A stretch of DNA of 64,000 nucleotides from Bacteroidota bacterium (GCA_024280295.1 JAJRQK010000006.1:62001-126000); one strand, 5' to 3'; positions 26,620 through 38,000 are shown, numbered from the stretch's first letter. Notes: generated from the letters alone by a model not told the origin. Translations and numbers: made by a program.

Positions 26620-26966
26620 CGTCGGTTTCAATACTTTTCCATTTTGTTAAATCGCCTTTTTGATGAAGATTTCCCCGTTTTTCGTAAAATTCAATTGGTT
26701 TTCACGTTTTCATGTAGCTTTTCGATCAAAACCGACGCGTTAGTGATTGGAGCGGCATCCTTTTGATTTTAGGAAAAAGATACAGCAGAAAGCACGCCCG
26801 AACGCCCAATAACATCTCAAAACGAATTCAGTTGAGAAAATTAATACTAATCCAGTTTAGAATGCCCCATTTTACTCCTGTCAAATCGAGTATATTTCTT
26901 AAGAATTTGTATCGAGATCAAAAAAACGTACGTTTGTCAAACATTTAAACTTTAGCATAAATTCAA
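26620..26966. other. 347-base gap before pth
   Basis: No gene is supported. The 61-codon frame at 26763-26948 starts with TTG and has no protein-like pattern. A short inverted repeat, CGTCGGTTT (26620-26628) and AAACCGACG (26728-26736), flanks about 100 bases directly after the flippase stop; its function is unclear. Confidence 0.4.
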
Positions 26967-27530
26967 ATGAAATACCTAATCGTTGGACTTGGAAACCCTG
27001 GAGTGAAATACGAAAACACTCGACACAACGTCGGCTTCAAAGTCTTAGACGAATTTGCAAAGGAACGTGAAGGTAAATTTGAATCTGATCGTCTTGCTGA
27101 TGTTGCAAAAGTGAAGTTTAAAGGTCGCACCATTATACTTATCAAGCCAACAACATTTATGAACTTATCTGGGAAGGCAGTTAATTATTGGATGCAAGCA
27201 GAGAAAATTCCACTCGAAAACGTACTAATTGTTACTGATGATATCGCCTTGCCGTTTGGAAAACTTCGCATGAAAGGAAAAGGTTCGGATGGAGGACACA
27301 ATGGATTGAAAGACACTCAAGCAGTCTTAGGCACTCCAAATTATGCACGGCTTCGTTTCGGGGTTGGAGCAGAATTCTCATCTGGACGACAAGTAGATTA
27401 CGTCCTCGGTGAATGGTCCATCAATGAAAAATATAACCTCTCAGAACGACTTAAAACATCCACCGAATTCATTAAGGGCTTCACTACCATCGGGCTCAAC
27501 AGAACAATGAGCAATTGGAACGGTAAGTAA
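26967..27530 (+). CDS. pth: Peptidyl-tRNA hydrolase
   Basis: Pth releases tRNA from prematurely terminated peptidyl-tRNA. The N-terminus has the signature YLIVGLGNPGVKYENTRHNV with catalytic H20. TTFMNLSGKAV (about 61-71), DDIALPFGKLRMKGKGSDGG, HNGLKD and the following RLRFGVG are also characteristic. At 187 residues it is the usual length. Confidence 0.96.
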   Translation: MKYLIVGLGNPGVKYENTRHNVGFKVLDEFAKEREGKFESDRLADVAKVKFKGRTIILIKPTTFMNLSGKAVNYWMQAEKIPLENVLIVTDDIALPFGKLRMKGKGSDGGHNGLKDTQAVLGTPNYARLRFGVGAEFSSGRQVDYVLGEWSINEKYNLSERLKTSTEFIKGFTTIGLNRTMSNWNGK

Positions 27531-27648
27531 CCATTTCATTTCTTTGCGCCATTGTGGTTATTCCATAATTCCACCCTCTCAAGTCAACCGCATTTTGTCA
27601 CATATAAACAATCACTTTTTGTTAATTTAGCACTTCAATAAAAATAAA

Positions 27649-29088
27649 ATGAAAAGAATCAAAATTGCAGATGTTCTATCGAGTCCCAAGGTTGGAGATT
27701 CAATTTTAGTTAAAGGATGGGTAAGATCATTCCGAGCAAATCGATTTGTTGCACTCAATGATGGATCAACAATCAAGAATATTCAGGCAGTAGTTGATTT
27801 TGAAAATCTTGATGAAACTTTATTGAAGCGAATTACTACGGGTTCAGCAGTTGGAATTACCGGAAAATTAGTCGAATCACAAGGTGGTGGTCAGGCTGTT
27901 GAAATTGAAGTTTCTGAGATTGAGATTATAGGTGATGCAAACCCCGAAGAAATTCAAAAAACGGTCATGCAGTCTAAGCGTCACAGTATGGAGTTCTTGC
28001 GTGAACAAGCACATTTGAGATTTAGAACAAACACATTTGGAGCAGTTTTCAGAATTCGTCATGCTGTTTCCTACGCAATACATAAGTACTTCAATGATGA
28101 AGGTTATTTTTACTTGCACACTCCGATTATCACCGGATCTGATGCTGAGGGAGCAGGAGAAATGTTTCGTGTTTCAACACTCGATCCTATAACTCCACCA
28201 ATGACGGATAATGGACAAGTAGATTATTCAAGAGATTTCTTTGGGAAGGCGGTAAACTTAACCGTTTCTGGCCAGTTAGAAGCGGAATTGGGTGCATTGG
28301 CTCTTGGTCAAGTATACACTTTCGGACCTACCTTTCGTGCTGAGAATTCAAATACATCTCGACATCTTGCAGAGTTTTGGATGATCGAACCTGAGGTTGC
28401 ATTCAACGATCTGAAAGATAATATGAATCTCACGGAAGATTTCTTGAAGTATATCGTGAACTATATCTTGACAAATTGTGCAGATGATCTTCAATTCTTG
28501 AATGACCGCGACATGAAAGAACAGCAGTCTAAACCACAAAACGACCGTAATGAATTAACGTTAATCGAACGATTGGAATTTGTTAGAGATAACGATTTCA
28601 AAAGACTGACTTACACTGAAGCAATCGAAGTCTTACAACGATCGAAACCGTATAAGAAAAAGAAATTTAACTACGAAGTAGCTTGGGGAGTTGACCTCCA
28701 CAGTGAACACGAGCGCTATTTAGTAGAAAAGGAATTTAAATGTCCAGTGATCTTATCCGATTATCCAGCGGAAATTAAAGCGTTCTACATGCGACAAAAC
28801 GATGACGGTAAGACAGTCGCAGCGATGGATGTCCTCTTTCCTGGGATTGGAGAAATCGTTGGTGGGTCGCAGCGTGAAGAACGATTGGACATCTTGAAAA
28901 AAAAATGTGCTGATTTTGATATCGATATAAAAGAATTGGACTGGTATTTGGATACTAGAAGGTTCGGAACGGTTCCTCACGCTGGTTTTGGCTTGGGATT
29001 TGAACGTATGGTAATGTTTGTCACTGGGATGTCCAATATTAGAGATGTGATTCCTTTCCCTAGAACTCCACAAAACGCGGAATTCTAA
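27649..29088 (+). CDS. asnS: Asparaginyl-tRNA synthetase
   Basis: A class II synthetase charging tRNA-Asn. The N-terminal OB-fold anticodon-binding domain (about 1-115) includes [20 protein letters not shown]. The catalytic domain has motif 2 ([22 protein letters not shown], near 228-249, with FRAE and RHLAEF) and motif 3 ([12 protein letters not shown], near 447-458). The 479 residues fit AsnS rather than AspRS; the [10 protein letters not shown] stretch is the AsnRS form. rpoN follows after 57 bases. Confidence 0.96.
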   Translation: MKRIKIADVLSSPKVGDSILVKGWVRSFRANRFVALNDGSTIKNIQAVVDFENLDETLLKRITTGSAVGITGKLVESQGGGQAVEIEVSEIEIIGDANPEEIQKTVMQSKRHSMEFLREQAHLRFRTNTFGAVFRIRHAVSYAIHKYFNDEGYFYLHTPIITGSDAEGAGEMFRVSTLDPITPPMTDNGQVDYSRDFFGKAVNLTVSGQLEAELGALALGQVYTFGPTFRAENSNTSRHLAEFWMIEPEVAFNDLKDNMNLTEDFLKYIVNYILTNCADDLQFLNDRDMKEQQSKPQNDRNELTLIERLEFVRDNDFKRLTYTEAIEVLQRSKPYKKKKFNYEVAWGVDLHSEHERYLVEKEFKCPVILSDYPAEIKAFYMRQNDDGKTVAAMDVLFPGIGEIVGGSQREERLDILKKKCADFDIDIKELDWYLDTRRFGTVPHAGFGLGFERMVMFVTGMSNIRDVIPFPRTPQNAEF

Positions 29089-29145
29089 ATAGGTATTAGA
29101 AGAAAAAAGATTACATTGGAATTGAAAATTTAGAACTAGGCTAAT

Positions 29146-30582
29146 ATGGCAATGAAACAATATCTTTCTCATAAACTGGAGCAGCGATTGTCGCCGCAAC
29201 AAATTCAGTTAATGAAATTGTTGCAAGTGCCAACGATGGAACTCGATGCAAGAATTAAACAAGAAATTGAGGAAAATCCTGCATTAGAAGAAGGTGCGGA
29301 TAAGGAGGAGGATGAATTTGAAGAAGAGGATCTCGATGACAAGGAAACAGAAGAAGACTTTGATATAAGCGATTACCTTGCCGATGATGCGGATTACAAA
29401 ACGCGTGTGTCAAACAAGGGAAAAGACGAGGAAGAAAAAGGTGTTCCGCTATCTGGAGCTGAAAGTTTTCAAGAACGTCTGTCGAAACAACTTTCACTGC
29501 GCTACCTAAGCGACACTCAGTATTTAATTGCAGACACGCTTATTGGTAACCTTGATGAATCTGGTTACCTAAACCGTGAAGTTGAAGCTATTGTAGATGA
29601 TCTTGCATTTTCTGCAAATATTACAACAACTGAAGCGGAAGTTGAGGAAATATTAATGATGATCCAAGAACTCGATCCAGCAGGAATTGGCGCCCGAAAT
29701 TTACGCGAATGTTTACTTATTCAGATTGAACGACGACAAGATGGAGACATTACAAAATTTACCGCAAAGAAAATTTTAGAATCGTATTTTGAGGAGTTTA
29801 CAAAGAAACATTATACGAAAATTGCTAAGAAACTTGAAATTTCGGAAGGGAATTTGAAAGATGCTATTGCGGAAATCGTAAGACTCAATCCTAAACCTGG
29901 TGGATCAATGAAGGAATCAACTGTTAGTTTTCAACAGATAATTCCTGATTTTACGGTCTATGAAAATGAAGGTCAGTTAGTATTGACTATTAACGGTAGA
30001 AATGCGCCAGAATTAAAAGTTAATCACGAATACAAACAAATGCTTCAACGATACGCTGAAGGAGCAAAATCAAATAAAAAAGAAGGTGAAGCACTCTCGT
30101 TTGTGAAGCAAAAATTGGACGGTGCAAAATGGTTCATTGATGCGATCAAACAACGCCAAAACACATTACTATTCACCATGGATGCAATTATGAATTATCA
30201 AAAAGAATACTTCCTAACTGGCGATGAAACGAACATGCGCCCAATGATATTGAAAGATATTGCTGAGATTGTAGAGTTGGATATTTCAACAATCTCACGT
30301 GTTGCAAACAGTAAATATGTTCAGACTTCACAAGGAATTTTGTCCCTCAAATATTTCTTTTCCGAGTCACTTTCTACTGATTCTGGTGAAGAAGTCTCTA
30401 CACGAGAAGTGAAGAAAATTTTGTCGGAAGCAGTTGATAGTGAAGCGAAACGCAAACCACTTACAGATGAAAAGCTGGCAATTTTACTGCGAGAAAAAGG
30501 ATATAATATAGCCCGAAGAACTGTAGCAAAATACCGCGAACAACTCAATATACCAGTAGCAAGATTACGTAAGGAGCTCTAG
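29146..30582 (+). CDS. rpoN: RNA polymerase sigma-54 factor
   Basis: A 478-residue sigma-54. Region I contains QRLSPQQIQLMKLLQVPTME; an acidic region II (about 45-75) follows. The core-binding and HTH regions follow, the latter around LDISTISRVANSKYVQTSQG. The C-terminal RpoN box reads ARRTVAKYRE. Sigma-54 needs AAA+ activators to open promoters; no such activator is in this window. The downstream PAP2-like gene starts 10 bases after the stop, so the two are probably cotranscribed. Confidence 0.96.
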   Translation: MAMKQYLSHKLEQRLSPQQIQLMKLLQVPTMELDARIKQEIEENPALEEGADKEEDEFEEEDLDDKETEEDFDISDYLADDADYKTRVSNKGKDEEEKGVPLSGAESFQERLSKQLSLRYLSDTQYLIADTLIGNLDESGYLNREVEAIVDDLAFSANITTTEAEVEEILMMIQELDPAGIGARNLRECLLIQIERRQDGDITKFTAKKILESYFEEFTKKHYTKIAKKLEISEGNLKDAIAEIVRLNPKPGGSMKESTVSFQQIIPDFTVYENEGQLVLTINGRNAPELKVNHEYKQMLQRYAEGAKSNKKEGEALSFVKQKLDGAKWFIDAIKQRQNTLLFTMDAIMNYQKEYFLTGDETNMRPMILKDIAEIVELDISTISRVANSKYVQTSQGILSLKYFFSESLSTDSGEEVSTREVKKILSEAVDSEAKRKPLTDEKLAILLREKGYNIARRTVAKYREQLNIPVARLRKEL

Positions 30583-30592
30583 CCTCTATTCA

Positions 30593-31237
30593 ATGAAAAT
30601 TACCTCACAACTCATTTCTTGGATTTTTATCCCCTTATTAACACCTGTTTATGGTATGTTGCTTGCAATGTTTGTGCCTTCAAGCGAAGATGGCTACTAT
30701 CAAATATCCAATTTATATGGTCTGTTAAGTGAGCAGAAGTGGAGTATCCTTTACTCGTACGTTTTCTTTTGCACGATTGTCCCAGCAATTACAATGCTCT
30801 ATTTAAGAAATCGTGGATTAATTACATCCATAGAATTAGACGAAAGAAAGGAACGCACGATTCCTATTTTAGTTATGTTTATGAGTTGCTTGGGATTGTA
30901 TATTATGTTCCAACTTCTACCGTCAAACACAGGAATTTCGAAACATATTTTCTCTTACCCTCTTGCGGGATTAGTCGCCACAGTTATCTTCTTTATTATG
31001 ACCCTTTCTCGAAAAGTAAGTCTCCATGCTGGAGGAACTGGTATCATGTCTGGATTTATTCTTGCGTATGCAGGATCTCAAGATCATTTCCAGTTTTGGG
31101 TAATTCCTGTATGTATTTTGGTGTCGGGAATCGTAATGTCAGCCAGATTATTTTTAAAAAAACACACTTTATCTGAAGTGACAATCGGATGGTTTACCGG
31201 AGCAATAATTACTTTTACAGTGAGTTATTTTTTATAA
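30593..31237 (+). CDS. PAP2-like integral membrane protein
   Basis: A 214-residue membrane protein with six helices. The segment VSLHAGGTG near 142-150 and SARLFLKKHTLSEVTIGWFT near 183-202 resemble the SRxxxxxHxxxD-type motif of PAP2 phosphatases, with H191 and E194 at the expected spacing; the second acidic position reads E rather than D. A lipid phosphatase role is therefore possible but not certain. The gene sits 10 bases after rpoN, a placement seen for similar proteins in Bacteroidota. Confidence 0.7.
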   Translation: MKITSQLISWIFIPLLTPVYGMLLAMFVPSSEDGYYQISNLYGLLSEQKWSILYSYVFFCTIVPAITMLYLRNRGLITSIELDERKERTIPILVMFMSCLGLYIMFQLLPSNTGISKHIFSYPLAGLVATVIFFIMTLSRKVSLHAGGTGIMSGFILAYAGSQDHFQFWVIPVCILVSGIVMSARLFLKKHTLSEVTIGWFTGAIITFTVSYFL

Positions 31238-31276
31238 CAGGCAAGATTATTGATTAATTAGAAAACAAATAAGAAC

Positions 31277-32083
31277 ATGAGAAAAATAAACCTATTAAAT
31301 ATTGCACTTGTTGTCCTTGTAATAAGTGCCTGTGGAGTAGTTAACGAGAAAAATAAGGGTAAAGGGTTTAACCTGTTCAGCGTGGAACAAGATATTCAAT
31401 TAGGTGCTCAAGTTGCAGGTGAAATCGATGGGAATCCAAGTCAATATCCTTTACTTGACTCTAGCCAATATCCTGAAGTTTACGCGTATGTCTATAAGGT
31501 TCGGGATAAAATTCTGAATACAGGGAAAATTGATTTCAAAGATGATTTCCAATGGAGGTTGAGAATTATTCACGATGATAGTACGTTGAATGCGTTTTGT
31601 ACTCCTGGAGGATATATCTACATCTACACAGGCATCTTAAAATATTTGGATTCTGAAGATCAATTTGCAGGTGTTCTAGGACATGAAATCGCACATGCTG
31701 ATATGCGCCACTCAACACGGCAAATGACAAAAATGTTTGGTGTTCAAATCCTTTTGGATGTTCTTGCGGGAGATGCAACTGCGTTAAAACAAGTTACAGG
31801 CGCGCTAATAGGATTGAAGAATTCTCGAAAGCACGAAACTGAGGCAGATACAAAATCTGTGGAATATTTATGCCCAACTGATTACAATGCAGCGGGTGGT
31901 GCAGGATTTTTCCGAAAGATTCAAGAAGCTGGCGGATCTGGCGTTCCTGAGTTTATTAGTACACATCCTGATCCTGGAAACCGTGTTGAACACTTCGAGA
32001 ATGAGAAGATTGTGAATGGCTGCGCAGGTGATCAAACTTATACGACTGAGTACAAATCAATGATTGCAACACTTCCTAAATAA
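31277..32083 (+). CDS. M48 family metallopeptidase lipoprotein
   Basis: A 268-residue zinc peptidase of the BepA/YcaL type. A lipoprotein signal ends at C19 (VISAC). The zinc motif HEIAH is at 136-140, in VLGHEIAHADMRHSTRQM. The third ligand is in the RKHETEADTKSVEYL stretch near 186-200. The C-terminal STHPDPGNRVEHF is also family-typical. It probably takes part in outer-membrane protein quality control. Confidence 0.93.
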   Translation: MRKINLLNIALVVLVISACGVVNEKNKGKGFNLFSVEQDIQLGAQVAGEIDGNPSQYPLLDSSQYPEVYAYVYKVRDKILNTGKIDFKDDFQWRLRIIHDDSTLNAFCTPGGYIYIYTGILKYLDSEDQFAGVLGHEIAHADMRHSTRQMTKMFGVQILLDVLAGDATALKQVTGALIGLKNSRKHETEADTKSVEYLCPTDYNAAGGAGFFRKIQEAGGSGVPEFISTHPDPGNRVEHFENEKIVNGCAGDQTYTTEYKSMIATLPK

Positions 32084-32182
32084 ATTTAACACGTTAAAAT
32101 GAATAGACTTTTTTGTATTTTTACATGTGTCGACGCGAATGGCTGCGACTTATTTGGGATTTAGAATTTTAGAAGTTCGAGT

Positions 32183-33175
32183 ATGAAGACAAAAAGAACG
32201 TCACTCAACGATATTGCAAAGGCACTTAGTGTATCAAAGGCTACTGTTTCATTTGTTTTAAATGGAAAAGGTGATCAGTTTAATATCAGTAAAGAAAAAC
32301 AACGACTAATTAAGGAGAAGGCAAAGGAACTATCTTACGTTCCTAATTTCTTCGCGAAGAGTTTACGTCAAGGTGAAACAAAGACCATTGGTCTAGTGTT
32401 ACCTGATATTTCTAATGAGTTTTATGCAGAACTAGCCAAAACAATTCAGGAGCAACTTTATGCTGAAGGTTATACAACATTCATTGTCAATACAAATGAT
32501 AATAATGAGGTCGAAAAAGTGCTTATGCGTGAACTTATTCAACGGAGTATCGATGGAATGATTATCGCACCAAGTAATCATATCACCAACTTGATACCAA
32601 TTCTCTTAGAAACTCACATACCAGTAGTTTTCACCGATCGACCAGGTGATGAAAATGCAGATTTTGTAGGTGTTGATAGCATCCCAGAAGCGGAACGCTT
32701 GGTAAACTCCTTCTCAGTGAAACCAAAGCGAGTAGTATGTGTTGTACCCGCTAAGTCAGATGTCTCTACAATTCAAGAGCGCGTCAAAGGAATTGCTGAG
32801 GTTTGTGAAAAGGCAGGTATGGATGTTAACGTTGTTGAACTCCCTGGAACAAAAAATGGAAATAAAGCTGTCATACAGCAGGAAATTAAAACTGGTGCGG
32901 ATTCATTTATTCCACTTAATAATAAATGTACACTTTCTTCTTTAGCAGCCTTTAATTCATTGGACTTAACGATGCCTAAAGACATTAGAATGATTTCATT
33001 CGATGATAGCGAATCATTCGAGTACATGAACCCTCCTATTTCTGCACTTCGACAGCCTGTCACTGAGATTGGGCTAAAAACTGTTGCCAGACTTTATGAG
33101 CGACTCAAAGAAACAAAGGATCCAGGAAAACACTTTCTACTGCCATGTGAATTCATGGCTAGAGGATCTCATTAA
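32183..33175 (+). CDS. LacI-family transcriptional regulator
   Basis: A 330-residue regulator. The N-terminal HTH (about 6-25) reads SLNDIAKALSVSKATVSFVL with the NG hinge start after it. A periplasmic-binding-protein-like effector domain (about 62-330) contains TIGLVLPDISNEFYAELAK and SIDGMIIAPSN. It probably binds a sugar or related ligand. No sugar transporter or catabolic gene flanks it, so its regulon is elsewhere or limited. Confidence 0.93.
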   Translation: MKTKRTSLNDIAKALSVSKATVSFVLNGKGDQFNISKEKQRLIKEKAKELSYVPNFFAKSLRQGETKTIGLVLPDISNEFYAELAKTIQEQLYAEGYTTFIVNTNDNNEVEKVLMRELIQRSIDGMIIAPSNHITNLIPILLETHIPVVFTDRPGDENADFVGVDSIPEAERLVNSFSVKPKRVVCVVPAKSDVSTIQERVKGIAEVCEKAGMDVNVVELPGTKNGNKAVIQQEIKTGADSFIPLNNKCTLSSLAAFNSLDLTMPKDIRMISFDDSESFEYMNPPISALRQPVTEIGLKTVARLYERLKETKDPGKHFLLPCEFMARGSH

Positions 33176-33242
33176 CAGCTGTTTTTCATGTAAGTTCACA
33201 ACTTAAAAATTCACTAGTTAAAAGGTAAACAAGTTTCAACAG

Positions 33243-33854
33243 ATGAGTAAATGCCTAACTATTATTGTTTTTTTTATCAGCTTCATCAACGAAAATATTT
33301 CGCAAGATAGTACCGGATATAAAAGAGATATCACCTTTGACTTCACCGACAATTTTAACCTCCGTAATCAGACCAGTTACTTCGGTCCTAATTATGGTAT
33401 TAGTTCAACATCGAAATGGAACGCTAAGTTTCGGTACGGAATAGGGATTAATTTCTCACCTCACAATCAACTCTTCAAGAATGTTTTAGGTTTCAATTCG
33501 AATATTAAATTTTATCCATTTGGCTTTACTCGAAAGATAAATAGTTATGCAATATTCAGCCAATTCTTAATGGCAAAGAAAGTTAAAAACCAAGAAATAA
33601 TAAAGTTAAATGAGTACTCACTTGTAATAATTAACCCAAGTCTATTCCGACTTACAAAAATGAAAGTTGGTCTTGGTTATGGTCTAGATATTTCACTTAC
33701 ACCGAGAATGTTTCTTTCCTTTAGCACAAGAATTAATTGGGAGTACGGACAGTACGAATGGAATTATACCGGGAATTTTGAAGATAATTACTACCATGAA
33801 TACAATGAAGCGGTTATTGATGCTACGCTTTCGATCGGATATTATTTTAACTGA
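33243..33854 (+). CDS. Putative outer-membrane beta-barrel protein
   Basis: A 203-residue protein with a signal peptide (MSKCLTIIVFFISFINENIS, about 1-20). Its alternating amphipathic strands end in aromatic residues (GIGINFSP, GYGLDISLT, SIGYYFN). The terminal YFN is compatible with barrel insertion. It resembles small Bacteroidota outer-membrane proteins of the OmpW/OmpX-like size class, but I do not recognise a named family. Its stop lies before a 476-base gap. Confidence 0.6.
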   Translation: MSKCLTIIVFFISFINENISQDSTGYKRDITFDFTDNFNLRNQTSYFGPNYGISSTSKWNAKFRYGIGINFSPHNQLFKNVLGFNSNIKFYPFGFTRKINSYAIFSQFLMAKKVKNQEIIKLNEYSLVIINPSLFRLTKMKVGLGYGLDISLTPRMFLSFSTRINWEYGQYEWNYTGNFEDNYYHEYNEAVIDATLSIGYYFN

Positions 33855-34330
33855 ATTATTTAAAGAAACAATTCCGTCTGATCGACCGGTGGCTCCAATT
33901 TCAACTACTTCGAATTGCACGGATGAAGATGTATCAGTAGAAATGTTAAATAACTATTGGAAAATTTTCGCCGCTGAAGAGTCAGATATTTCGTGCCATA
34001 ATAGTGCACTAAGATTGCTTGAATGGAAATGCATGAGGGTAGTTCAAGTTGCTGCATTAGCCTATTTGTTCAAGTCGAAATATCAGCAATTACAATTCGT
34101 GAAGTTCACTTCATACTTTCTACATGATTCGCAGAATAAACATATACTCACTGACTCTATTCCAATATGAGAACATGCGTAACGAGGTAACTCAGCTCTA
34201 ATCATTTGATTCGGTAGGCGTACACCAATTCCATTCATTTGCTATTCCTCCGTAGTTCGCAAAATGAACTGTGTGGAAATGTGTATATTTAGTTGCAAAA
34301 CTTGAATCTTAGCGAAAAGATAAACAGAAA
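33855..34330. other. 476-base gap; doubtful overlapping frame
   Basis: I find no supportable gene. One plus-strand frame (33778-34170, 130 codons) overlaps the preceding gene and contains no recognisable motif; its cysteine- and glutamine-rich tail looks unlike the neighbours. A minus-strand frame at 33693-33920 is also open. The stretch could hold a decayed gene. The last 50 bases should contain the promoter of the GNAT gene; TATATTTA (34283-34290) is one mismatch from TAnnTTTG. Confidence 0.35.
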
Positions 34331-34786
34331 GTGAATTTTAGAACAGCAACAGAAAATGATATTGCAGTAATTGTAGAAATGATTGCTGATGATGAACTTG
34401 GGAAGAAAAGGGAAAAATTTCAAATTCCTTTACCTTCTGAATATTTAAGGGCTTTTGAAAAAATCAATTCTGATCAAAATCAAGAATTAATTGTTGTTGA
34501 AAATGAGGACTTAGAAATAATTGGTACGCTTCAACTATCATTTTTACAATACTTAACTTATCGTGGTGGAATTAGAGCGCAAATTGAAGCGGTAAGAATT
34601 AGAAAAGATAAAAGAGGCCTCGGAATTGGAAAAATGATGTTTGAATGGGCAATTAATAGAGCGAAAGAGCGGAAAGCACATTTAATTCAGTTAACAACAG
34701 ACAAAAAACGGCCGAAAGCGATTAAATTTTATGAGGAATTGGGATTTAAGCAAACACACGAAGGAATGAAAATGCATTTTAACTGA
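34331..34786 (+). CDS. GNAT family N-acetyltransferase
   Basis: A 151-residue acetyltransferase. The acetyl-CoA binding loop is RIRKDKRGLGIGKMMFEWAI (about 91-110), preceded by an IEAV strand. The C-terminal AIKFYEELGFKQTHEGMKM is typical of the family. The start is GTG, giving the usual N-terminus (FRTATENDI). Substrate unknown. It stands alone between convergent and divergent neighbours. Confidence 0.9.
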   Translation: MNFRTATENDIAVIVEMIADDELGKKREKFQIPLPSEYLRAFEKINSDQNQELIVVENEDLEIIGTLQLSFLQYLTYRGGIRAQIEAVRIRKDKRGLGIGKMMFEWAINRAKERKAHLIQLTTDKKRPKAIKFYEELGFKQTHEGMKMHFN

Positions 34787-34931
34787 AAAAAACTGGTTAC
34801 TAGCACTCTAACTAATAATAGTTGATTGGAGAGTGTGCGCAATACTCCCAAATTGACTTACTATATTTAGTATTGACAAAAAATCATTATCAGCATAACA
34901 AAAGACTATAACTGATCACGAAAATAAACCC

Positions 34932-35090
34932 TTACTTTTTAAGAATTTTTTTAGTTATCCATTGTTGACCGTCAAAGAACTTAGCGAGATAAATGCCACT
35001 CTTATTATCAGTCAAATCCAAAGAGATGGTCAATCTGTTTACGTTTTCTTCCCCAAGTATTTTCTTTCCTTGAATGGTGTATATTTCGTA
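34932..35090 (-). pseudogene. Detached C-terminal half of a T9SS sorting domain
   Basis: In the same frame as the 35091-38120 gene, after its TAA, 52 further codons run to TAA 34932-34934. They read YEIYTIQGKKILGEENV... SGIYLAKFFDGQQWITKKI, ending LKK. This is exactly the end of a type A sorting domain: a strand, a GIY motif and a basic terminus. Together with the NPSSG motif upstream of the stop it rebuilds a complete domain. The sequence is untranslated unless the stop is read through or is a sequencing error. Confidence 0.85.
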
Positions 35091-38000
35091 TTACAAGATA
35101 TTCAGATTAGAATTAACTAAAAACAATCCAGACGAAGGGTTAGGTGAAATGGTGAGATTAGCCTCTACCATTTTACAACTTGATGATATATATATACTTG
35201 CTGAACGTCTATATACGCCATTATGATCTGTTTGCTTGATTCGGTAGAAATATCCTTCGGTATTCTGCGAAAATGGATTCCTGTCTTTAAACCCGTAATC
35301 ATGGATACTTGTCGAATTCCCTGCTCCATCTACTATTCCGATAACCTCATAATTAATTCCATGAATACTCCTTTCAACAGAAAAATAGTCGTTATCATTC
35401 TCTGATGCTGTTTGCCAATGTATTGATATTTGAGCATTTGAGCATTCTCCCTCAAACGAAATCATTTGGATTGGCAATGCAATATTATCGACCGTTGCAC
35501 TGTACATCCCATTTCCATGAGTCCCGATTAATAATTGTAAATCTGAATGTCTGTATTTTAAATCCGTTACAAGTGCGTATCCAACCGTTGCTGATCCTTC
35601 TTGTAACCAATTATCAACCCCTGGATTCTGATTAGAATAGAGTCCTTTTGCCGTTCCAACAAAGTAAATAATGTTCCCTGCTACTTCTGCAATAGCTGCA
35701 GACCGAACAGAGTGTCCTGAAAGATTCCCTTCTACCAATGTCCATGTCGGTGTACCTGCCGTTGCATTTGTGGTCAAAAAGATACTAGGAATACCATAAT
35801 TTGAATAGGTAGCAAGGACAATATCGGGGTTAGTTGGATGTACAGCAAGACCTTTCACAACAGATGGAAATCCAACGGTTGCTCCTGGAGGTGTAATATC
35901 TATTAGTGAACCTAGATTAGGAGCGCCCCTTGGATCAGAGAGTCGAAAAATATGTCCTTCGTCTCCTCCAATATACAGCTGACTCGTTGCAGCAGAGTAC
36001 GCACCACCTGTCGTAGCATAGCTTTGAATAAAATCTGTTCCTGGCAATGTCCCAAGATTATTCCACGTCCCCGTAGTTACTGTTGTTGCATTATTTGTTC
36101 GGTAAGCAGTTCCACGCCCAGCATAATAAATGGTATTACTTCCAACTGGATCTAAATGAAAATAGGTCACAAATTGACTGGTTGAGCCTCCTGGAGTTAT
36201 CGTTGCAAATGTTGGGCAATCCCTAACCATATTGCCATTTTGTGTGCTCATAAAGAAAGGTAGACATGGATCTGCATTAGAAATTGCACATGCAGCTCCA
36301 TCACCACTAAAAACACGAGACTGTGTAGTGTTATCTGGAAATCCCAAGGCAGTTCCTCCTGCCATCGTTCCATTATCCTGTGCTCCACCTATAACAGCAT
36401 TATTTCCAGTAGCTGGGTGCATATTGACATGGTAAAATTGGTATGTGTCGTAGTTATTACTCAAATTTACCCACCCAACTGTAGCAGCATTCACGTTGAT
36501 CGTTCGATGAACACCTCCATCCGTTCCAGAATATAATAAGTTTGTATTGTTAGGATCAAAGACCAATGTATGTACATCGGGATGATGCTCAACCCCACCT
36601 CCATTATTCCATATTGCAAACGTACTTGGACCGTCATATCCTCCAATTCTTAAGAATTCTGGGTCAGACGTTATATCCGTAATCTTATACGCATTTGTGC
36701 TTCCTATAACAACAAAATTTTGATCATCGGGCTTCACTGAAACGGCCATGTCATATCCCCCCTGCGTATTAAAAGGATCATTTCCAGCACTTCCGCCAGG
36801 TTCATCGGGTATCTTTGCTGCAAAACTAGTCCAAGTTGTTGTCAATTGATTCCATCTCCAAATATCACAATCTCCAGGGGATGGAGTTGATCCTGCTGAT
36901 TCGTATAGTACATATAAAATATCTGGATTCGAAGGTGCAATAGCGAGAACCCCTCTTCCAGTCTGATTCCAAGCTCCTGGCGCACCATTTGTCGCAATTC
37001 TAGACCAGGTTCCAGCGCCAATTCCTGTGGCATCGTTAGAGGTCCAAACACCTTCAGTAGCTGCTGGCGTTACACCTGAGAACACAGCATAAACTCTACC
37101 TCCTGGTGTTACTACTACATCTGTGAAATGAGCGGTATTGAAACCTCCCACAGCCGTTAATTCTGTTATCCAATTGGATGCTGAAGCATCAAAACGATAA
37201 ATTCTCCCTAAAGCAGCAACGAGCAAATCTCCCGTTGTTGGGTGAACTTGAACACGAGAAATTAGATCAAAACGACGGTCGAAAGTTGTCTCAATATTCG
37301 CCAAAGGGAAAGACATTTGAGTCCAAGATAAGCCGTTATCCGTTGATTGGAATACTCCAAACCCTAAATAGAATGCACCAGATTCACTTGCACTGTTGCC
37401 AGCAGACTCGCCAGTTGCATAGTACCAAATATTATTGAACCCAGGTCTAGGGTCCTGAGCAATTGCTGTAACATTATGCCGATCGTTTAAATCAGAAACC
37501 ATTGTCCAAGAAGTGCCACCATTTGTTGTGCGAAACACTCCTCCTGAAACTCCACCCGCGAGAATAGTATTACCCGTTATATCACCTGCATCAAATACTA
37601 GAGATCTTGTTCTCCCACCAAAATTTGAAGGTCCACGGTATGCAAAAAATCCTGCAAATTTTTCTTCTGAGTAATTCGCTTTTGGAGCTGCTAAAGCTTG
37701 CTTTAGCTCTAATTCTTTTTCCTCAAGTGGAATTGTTCCTGTAATTGGATTTACCTGTAATTTATGTTCATAATTGAGTCTTTCCTCTGTAAAGCGTGCA
37801 GGAAATTCTTCTTCAATCAAATGTTTACCAAGCACTTTTGGAATGTTTTTCCCCTCTATCAAAATTGTAGGTTCATCTGGTAGATCAGAAACAAATTTTG
37901 CGTGATTAATACCTCTTAAAATAGTTATATTGGTATGTTTTTCTTGTTTTTGCGCTACTTGTTCACACTTTTTTTTGGTAAAATGCTTCTCAATTTTTAA

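Noticed and set aside
26763-26948. 61-codon frame before pth
   Set aside because: TTG start, basic random-looking composition, no promoter or conserved motif.
28753-29202. 149-codon minus-strand frame between asnS and rpoN
   Set aside because: It overlaps conserved parts of asnS and the rpoN start and shows no motif.
30739-31176. 145-codon frame inside the PAP2-like gene
   Set aside because: It is an alternative frame of a membrane protein; the cysteine- and histidine-rich product is an artefact of hydrophobic codons.
33778-34170. 130-codon plus-strand frame after the barrel protein gene
   Set aside because: It overlaps the preceding gene by 77 bases and has no recognised pattern; kept only as a note on the gap.
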